DNA from: Geminicoccaceae bacterium
GTDB taxonomy: Bacteria > Pseudomonadota > Alphaproteobacteria > Geminicoccales > Geminicoccaceae
Length of the DNA: 64,000 nucleotides
Assembly (NCBI GenBank): GCA_028285265.1
Contig: JANQPX010000053.1
Span: 248,001-312,000 of the forward strand
Reading direction: 5' to 3'
Shown: piece after piece, positions 59,405 through 64,000 of the stretch
Position numbering within the stretch: position 1 is the stretch's first letter
Layout: every line of letters starts with the position of its first letter
Made by a program: the position numbers and the translations under genes
The notes under the pieces: model-generated
Databases searched by the model: none
What the model saw: the letters and a program-made list of their open reading frames with translations, nothing else
Told to the model about the DNA's origin: nothing

Positions 59405-60457
59405 ATGCGCTACAACATCTTGATCCTTGGCGCTTCCTACGGGTCGCTGTTCGGAACGAAGCTGCTGATGGCCGGTCACAACGTCACGCTTGTCTGCCGA
59501 AAAGCGACAGCGGCACTGATCAACGAGCATGGTACGGTGGTACGTCTCAAGCTGAGAGGTGAGGAGGAGCACCGGACGATCCATTCCAAAGACCTTCCGG
59601 GCCATGTCGATGCAGCCGTCCCGGAAGCGGTCGATCCCGAGCGTTATGACCTCGTCGTTCTCGCGATGCAGGAACCGCAATATGTCGTGCATGCGATCCG
59701 AACGTTGCTGATCAAGATCGCTGAAGCCAAACGCCCATGCCTCTCCTTGATGAACATGCCACCGCTTCCTTACTTGCGACGTATTCCTGGCTTGGATACC
59801 ACGTCTTTAGAGCCGGCGTTCACCGATGCCAGTGTCTGGGACCGGTTCAAACCCGAATTGGTGACGCTTTGCTCGCCGGACCCACAGGCTTTCCGCCCGC
59901 CGGAGGAGGCGGCGAATGTCCTCCATGTTGGCCTTCCCACCAACTTCAAAGCCGCGGTGTTGGGGACAGATGACGGTAATGTCGTGCTGGAAACGCTCGC
60001 TGCCGACATTGATGCCGTGCGTCTGGATGGGAAGGATGTACCGGTGAAGCTCAAGGTATTTCCGTCCTTGTTCGTGCCGTTTGCTAAGTGGAGCATGCTT
60101 CTCACCGGCAATTATCGCTGCGTTACCGACGATCAGCCGATCGCTATCCGGGACGCTGTGCATGCCGATATCGAAACGTCGCGACGTATCTATGGCTATG
60201 TCGATGGAATCACACAACGTCTCGGCGCCGGGCCCGAAGATCAGGTGCCCTTCGAAAAGTATGCCAAGGCTGCCGAGAGCCTGCTCAAGCCGTCCTCAGC
60301 CGCCCGTGCTGTCGCCAACGGCGCGCCGATTATCGAGCGGGTTGACATGTTGGTGCAACTCATTGGGCGGAACTTGGACATGCCCAGCAGCGCGATCGAT
60401 AAGACCGTAGAAACCGTCGAGCGAGCGCTCCTGCGTAATCAACGTCGGCAGTCCTAG
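59405..60457 (+). CDS. Ketopantoate reductase-like NAD(P)-dependent oxidoreductase
   Basis: Protein of 350 residues with an N-terminal Rossmann fold (YNILILGASYGSLFGTKLLMAGHNV, a GxxxG-type nucleotide loop) and the ApbA/PanE layout: VVLAMQEPQYV in the middle and a helical C-terminal domain. It is longer than PanE (about 300) and lacks clear PanE active-site spacing, so true ketopantoate reductase is not claimed. The ATG at 59405 has GGGAGAG 7 bases upstream. It might reduce a 2-oxoacid from the preceding aminotransferase reactions; this is a guess from position. Confidence 0.68.
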   Translation: MRYNILILGASYGSLFGTKLLMAGHNVTLVCRKATAALINEHGTVVRLKLRGEEEHRTIHSKDLPGHVDAAVPEAVDPERYDLVVLAMQEPQYVVHAIRTLLIKIAEAKRPCLSLMNMPPLPYLRRIPGLDTTSLEPAFTDASVWDRFKPELVTLCSPDPQAFRPPEEAANVLHVGLPTNFKAAVLGTDDGNVVLETLAADIDAVRLDGKDVPVKLKVFPSLFVPFAKWSMLLTGNYRCVTDDQPIAIRDAVHADIETSRRIYGYVDGITQRLGAGPEDQVPFEKYAKAAESLLKPSSAARAVANGAPIIERVDMLVQLIGRNLDMPSSAIDKTVETVERALLRNQRRQS

Positions 60458-60544
60458 GCGACGATGGCCCGGACCTTGCGCAATGGGCTGGTTCGGGCTG
60501 CGGAGCATCAGGTCAGAGGGGCGGCGAGCTAAGTCTGAAGAGGC

Positions 60545-61936
60545 TCACACCTTGACCACCTTGCCAGGGTTCATGATGCCTTGTGGATCCAGCGCCTTCT
60601 TGATGGCCCGCATCGTGTTCAAGGCGTCGCCGTGCTCGGCTTCAAGATAGCTCATTTTGCCCATGCCGACGCCGTGCTCGCCCGTGCACGTGCCACCACA
60701 TGCAAGGGCTTGTTCGACCATGGCTTCAGCGAGCGCCTTCGCCCGTTTGAGCTCATCGGCATCATCCATATTGACCATAATCGAGAGGTGGAAATTGCCA
60801 TCGCCGACATGGCCGACCAACGGCGAGATGAGTTTGCTTTCAGTGAGCGCTTGCTGCGTTTTGGTAATGCATTCGGCGAGCCTCGAGATTGGTACGCAGA
60901 CGTCGGTTACCACGGCTGACGTGTTCGGCCAGGTGGCCATGACGGCGTAGAAGGCATTGTGTCGGGCTTCCCAGAGTCGATTCCGATCCTCGGGCTTTGT
61001 CGCCCACTGAAAATCGACACCGCCATACTCTCCCGCGATCTCACCAACGGTTTCAGCTTGTTCTTGAACTGACGCCTCAGACCCATGAAACTCAAAAAAC
61101 AGCGTAGGCGCCTCCTTGTAGCCTTCGAGCTTCGAATAGCCGATGCAAGCCCTCATCTGCAGCTCGTCCAACAATTCGATGCGCGCGACCGGAACGCCCA
61201 TCTGAATGGTCTGGATGACTGTGTTGACGGCATGCTCGACGCTCGGAAAGGCGCACACCGCCGATGAGATAGCTTCCGGTACGCCATAGAGGCGAAGGCC
61301 GATCTCAGTAATCACACCAAGCGTGCCCTCAGAGCCAACGAACAGCCTTGTGAGGTCGTATCCGGCGGCGGATTTTCGAGCGCGACCGCCTGTCTTGATA
61401 ATCTGTCCATCGGCTGTGACCACGGTCAGACCGAGCACATTCTCACGCATCGTCCCGTAGCGAACCGCGTTGGTGCCGGATGCTCGTGTTGCGGTCATGC
61501 CGCCGATGCTCGCATCGGCACCAGGATCGACCGGGAAGAAAAGTCCCGTATCGCGGAGATACGCATTGAGAGCTTTGCGGGTCACACCTGCTTGGACTCG
61601 GCAATCCAGGTCCTCGGGATTGACCTCAATCACCTGGTCCATTTTGGAGAGATCCAGGGTAATGCCGCCTTGGACCGCTGCAATATGTCCTTCGAGCGAG
61701 GTCCCCGTGCCATAGGGAATGATCGGTGTGCCATGCTCAGCGCAGAGCTTTACGATCGCCTGCACTTCCTCGGTATTGCTGGGATAGACAACAGCATCCG
61801 GAGCAGCGCCGGGATTGTAGGTCTGATCATTGCCGTATTGCTCACGCAGCGGTAACGCCGTGGACATGCGCTCGCCGACGAGTGCTCGAATCGGCTCAAG
61901 CACCGATAGGGTGGCCATAGCAGCTCCTGCGGTCAT
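60545..61936 (-). CDS. D-lactate dehydrogenase (cytochrome)-type FAD-linked oxidase
   Basis: Flavoprotein of 463 residues, the second VAO-family oxidase in the window. FAD-binding parts are IIPYGTGTSLEGHIAAVQGG, DPGADASIGGMTATRASGTNAVRYG and VGSEGTLGVITEIGLRL; the C-terminal cap has GHVGDGNFHLSIMVN and GGTCTGEHGVGMGKMSYLEAEHG. The short TRASGTNAVRYG form is typical of the DLD/D-lactate dehydrogenase (cytochrome) group rather than GlcD. The ATG at 61936 has AAGGGAG upstream; 61957 is less likely. It is convergent with the reductase gene, and a 17-bp palindrome lies 51 bases upstream. Confidence 0.88.
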   Translation of the reverse strand: MTAGAAMATLSVLEPIRALVGERMSTALPLREQYGNDQTYNPGAAPDAVVYPSNTEEVQAIVKLCAEHGTPIIPYGTGTSLEGHIAAVQGGITLDLSKMDQVIEVNPEDLDCRVQAGVTRKALNAYLRDTGLFFPVDPGADASIGGMTATRASGTNAVRYGTMRENVLGLTVVTADGQIIKTGGRARKSAAGYDLTRLFVGSEGTLGVITEIGLRLYGVPEAISSAVCAFPSVEHAVNTVIQTIQMGVPVARIELLDELQMRACIGYSKLEGYKEAPTLFFEFHGSEASVQEQAETVGEIAGEYGGVDFQWATKPEDRNRLWEARHNAFYAVMATWPNTSAVVTDVCVPISRLAECITKTQQALTESKLISPLVGHVGDGNFHLSIMVNMDDADELKRAKALAEAMVEQALACGGTCTGEHGVGMGKMSYLEAEHGDALNTMRAIKKALDPQGIMNPGKVVKV

Positions 61937-61986
61937 AAACGCTCCCTTTCCCCCCAAGAGATCTTTCAGCTTAAGGCGAGTCTAGT

Positions 61987-62003
61987 TCGAACCCAGGGTT
62001 CGA
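61987..62003. promoter_or_regulatory. 17-bp palindrome upstream of the D-lactate dehydrogenase-like gene
   Basis: TCGAACCCAGGGTTCGA is a perfect inverted repeat with one central base. It lies 51 bases upstream of the minus-strand oxidase start and about 110 bases before the plus-strand exonuclease gene. It resembles a dimeric regulator site; the GTTCGA similarity to a tRNA T-arm is coincidental because no clover-leaf can be drawn. Confidence 0.45.
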
Positions 62004-62115
62004 CCAAGGAGAAAGGCCACTATTCATGTCCCGTTCAATTCACACTGGTTCTATAGTGCATACTGGAACTGCGATGAATGTTGCTTTGAGAACGATGCTT
62101 ACAGGAAGACAAAAC

Positions 62116-62691
62116 ATGATGAATGAGCGCGCTGATATTTATGTCGCCACGGATATCGAAAGCAATGGTCCAAGCCCTGGGCATCACTCTATGCTGAGTT
62201 TCGGCTCCGTTGCGTTCACATCGGACAAAACGATTATCTCCTCCTTCACGCGCAACTTGGAATTGCTTCAAGGCGCTGGCGAGCATCCGCAAACGATGGC
62301 TTGGTGGCGAACTCAACAAGATGCCTGGCGTGCCTGTCGTATGAATCCGACACCCCCAGGCCGAGCGATGAACGACTATGTAACCTGGCTTCGGCAACTT
62401 GGTGGTCGGCCAGTTTTCGTTGCCCATCCGGTCGCCTTTGATTACGCGTTTATCTCTTGGTATCTTTGGCAATTCGTCGGCAACGACCCTTTTGAGCGCC
62501 GCGCTCTCGACATTTCGTCTTATGCGAGCGCCGTCCTCGGACGTCCGGTGACGGAGTGTAAGAGGGAAAATATGCCTAAACACTGGTTCGATCGAGATTT
62601 CGTCCACAACCACCAGGCCCTTGACGATGCCATGGGCTACGCCAAGCTCACCTGCAATCTCTTGAAAGAGCGCCAGTCGACGTCGGCGTAA
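62116..62691 (+). CDS. DEDDh-type 3'-5' exonuclease-like protein
   Basis: Protein of 191 residues from the ATG at 62116, with AGGAAG about 8 bases upstream. It has exonuclease motifs: YVATDIESNGPSPG (D and E of ExoI), VFVAHPVAFDYAFISWY (ExoII) and VHNHQALDDAMGYA (ExoIII, HxxxxD). It is close to RNase T/oligoribonuclease-like folds; whether DNA or RNA is the substrate is unclear. It has no operon partner. An upstream in-frame extension to 62026 is possible but lacks support. Confidence 0.75.
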   Translation: MMNERADIYVATDIESNGPSPGHHSMLSFGSVAFTSDKTIISSFTRNLELLQGAGEHPQTMAWWRTQQDAWRACRMNPTPPGRAMNDYVTWLRQLGGRPVFVAHPVAFDYAFISWYLWQFVGNDPFERRALDISSYASAVLGRPVTECKRENMPKHWFDRDFVHNHQALDDAMGYAKLTCNLLKERQSTSA

Positions 62692-63037
62692 TGTTTCGTC
62701 CTGGGCAACCCGGCAGCGCGGGGATAACAGGAGGTGTTGGCATCCGATAAGGAGGCACGGACGAGCCAGCGTTGCCAGCGACGCCTCAAGTCAGAGGCCT
62801 AAGCGTTTTGGCCTGGCGTGGTCTCAATCACTTTCTGACCATCGTCGACGGTACGGGCCGGTTGGCGGCGGGCTGATCTCGGGTCTGAGGCGTGTGGAGG
62901 TTCAAGCGTCCATGCTCCAGGGGGAGACGGTCAGGCAACCGATGCCCATGCCCTCTGGGCCAGCTTTGAGCCGGAGATAGGCTTATGCGCTGGCCTTTGT
63001 CATCTTTCAGCTTCCTCAAGACAGGGGCGATTGGTCG
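62692..63037. other. Intergenic region without a supported gene
   Basis: This 346-base stretch lies between the exonuclease gene and the convergent aldolase gene. One minus-strand frame of 63 codons shows no homology features and no ribosome-binding site. Base composition is similar to the neighbours. I see no terminator with a T-run, repeat or RNA gene in it. Confidence 0.5.
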
Positions 63038-63784
63038 TTAGCCGGCCCGCTTGGGCTTTGTCGAATTCTCTTCATCGGCCTCGGATCGGGGGCCATAGCT
63101 ATGGATGCGCTCGGCAACATTCTTGATTTCAGCTTTGGTCAGCAATGGTGGTCCACCAGCCTGGAGCGTGTAGTAATACTGTTTAGCCAGCGTTTCGACT
63201 TCGACGGCAAGCCACATGGCTTTGTCCAGGTCGGGGCCGGTGGCAATCATGCCGTGATGAGCGAGCAGGCAGGCTTTTCGGTCCTTTAGCGCCCGAATTG
63301 CATGGTCCGAAAGCTCTTGCGTGCCAAACGTGGCGTAAGGAGCGCAGCGAATATCGTCGCCACCGGCGACAGCGACCATATAGTGCAATCGGGGAATGCT
63401 CTTCTTCAAGATCGCAATCACCGTGCAAAATGTTGGATGAGCGTGGACAATGGCGTTGACGTCTTGTCGACTGTTCATGATGTCCAAATGGAAACGCCAT
63501 TCGGTCGACGGTACCAAATCACCCTCATAGGCACCGTCCTCGTGCATGAACACGATGTCCTTGGGTTTCATGCTCTTGTAGGGCCGTCCCGAGGGCGTGA
63601 TCAGTATGCCGCCCTCAACCCGAGCTGAAACATTACCCGACGTCCCTTGATTGATGCCGGTTTCGTTCATGTCGAGGCAGGTGTTGATGATTGCCTGCCG
63701 CAGTTTCTTTGAGTTTGGGGAAGGCAGCTTGGGCAAGATGATCTCTCCGATGGCAGGGATGGGCGGCGGCAAACGGTGGCTCAT
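63038..63784 (-). CDS. Class II aldolase/adducin-family protein (fuculose-phosphate aldolase type)
   Basis: Protein of 248 residues. The zinc-dependent aldolase pattern is present: GINQGTSGNVSARVEGGILITPSG at the N-terminal side, PSTEWRFHLDI, the metal histidines in VHAHPTFCTVIA, and LLAHHGMIATGPD. It matches the FucA-like aldolase family, which cleaves phosphorylated sugars such as fuculose 1-phosphate. ATG 63784 has AGGCGG 7 bases upstream; the frame to 63826 is less likely. It follows the hydroxyacid dehydrogenase gene by about 60 bases, so the two may form a sugar-acid or polyol pathway. Substrate not determined. Confidence 0.82.
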   Translation of the reverse strand: MSHRLPPPIPAIGEIILPKLPSPNSKKLRQAIINTCLDMNETGINQGTSGNVSARVEGGILITPSGRPYKSMKPKDIVFMHEDGAYEGDLVPSTEWRFHLDIMNSRQDVNAIVHAHPTFCTVIAILKKSIPRLHYMVAVAGGDDIRCAPYATFGTQELSDHAIRALKDRKACLLAHHGMIATGPDLDKAMWLAVEVETLAKQYYYTLQAGGPPLLTKAEIKNVAERIHSYGPRSEADEENSTKPKRAG

Positions 63785-63843
63785 GGGCAGCCGCCTGATC
63801 CGAACGGATGGACCAAGAGGCAACAAGGCGATGTGGGTCGGCT

Positions 63844-64000
63844 TTACGAAACGAGGTTGATCAAAGGCTCGTCATTGAGAAAACGGCGAACTTCTTCAGC
63901 GAGCATGTCGGCAGCGTTGGTTACGGTCTTGACCGAGGCGCCGGCAATATGCGGTGTGAGTGTGACATTGGGAAGTTTGAGAAGGGGCCAATCGACAGGA
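63844..64000 (-). CDS. 2-hydroxyacid dehydrogenase, C-terminal end only
   Basis: I translated the last 52 codons on the minus strand. They read PVDWPLLKLPNVTLTPHIAG, then ASVKT and an acidic tail ending INLVS before a TAA at 63844. The motif LxxLPNVxxTPHxAG is the conserved end of D-isomer-specific 2-hydroxyacid dehydrogenases, with the catalytic His in TPHIAG. The rest lies outside the window, so the substrate (glycerate, phosphoglycerate or other) cannot be judged. It is probably cotranscribed with the aldolase. Confidence 0.85.
   Translation of the reverse strand, partial: PVDWPLLKLPNVTLTPHIAGASVKTVTNAADMLAEEVRRFLNDEPLINLVS

Noticed and set aside
61985..62010. GTTCGAACCC...GGGTTCGAC resembling a tRNA T-arm
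   Set aside because: No acceptor, D- or anticodon stem can be drawn around it; it is better explained as a palindromic DNA site.

Overview
The window is one continuous stretch of an alphaproteobacterial chromosome. No rRNA, tRNA, CRISPR array, insertion sequence or prophage could be recognised. The assignment rests on several alphaproteobacterial gene orders: envC-ctpA-YibQ-type deacetylase, tldD followed by coxB-coxA-ctaB-coxF-ctaG-coxC-DUF983, and yebC-ruvCAB-ybgC-tolQRAB-pal-cpoB-tilS-ftsH-glmM. Cysteine-free L31 and L36 and a BTLCP-type periplasmic cysteine protease agree with it. The genus cannot be named from the sequence alone.

Layout: 1-7288 is a minus-strand block for cell-wall remodelling (YibQ-like, CtpA, EnvC), chromosome decatenation (ParC) and repair (RecO). 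7911-9749 is a lone OpgH glucan synthase. 9854-15083 is a coupled minus-strand unit: an SbcD/YhaO-type nuclease, a YhaN-type ATPase and an acetolactate-synthase-like ThDP enzyme. 15287-22478 carries tldD and the aa3 cytochrome c oxidase operon, including a 48-residue CoxF-like gene. 22491-26621 is a compact histidine operon, hisG-hisB-hisH-hisF-hisAIE, whose last gene is a HisA-HisI-HisE triple fusion. 26749-32100 holds tusA, a carbohydrate kinase plus class I aldolase pair, a methyltransferase and a DnaQ-like exonuclease. 32354-46660 is the glmM/ftsH/tilS/Tol-Pal/Ruv/YebC core block.

From about 46.9 kb the content becomes more accessory. It includes a PilZ protein, a candidate small RNA with a C-rich anti-Shine-Dalgarno stretch, a GlcD-type oxidase, a LapG-like protease, rpmE/rpmJ, an ABC exporter, and a GH63-type glycosidase with a divergent TrpF-like protein. 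An IclR regulator lies divergent from serine hydroxymethyltransferase and serine-glyoxylate aminotransferase. Next come a ketopantoate-reductase-like protein, a D-lactate-dehydrogenase-type flavoenzyme, an exonuclease, a class II aldolase and the end of a 2-hydroxyacid dehydrogenase. GlcD, the aminotransferase and SHMT could together turn glycolate into glyoxylate, glycine and serine; this is an inference from families and proximity.

The most unusual item is the histidine operon. The HisI-HisE half of the fusion matches, motif by motif, the HisI-HisE part of fungal HIS4 as I remember it, including the TDRPD junction. HisB looks like yeast HIS3 and HisH has HIS7-like motifs. This suggests a bacterial relative of the fungal enzymes, or a transferred operon, and should be tested by database search and phylogeny.
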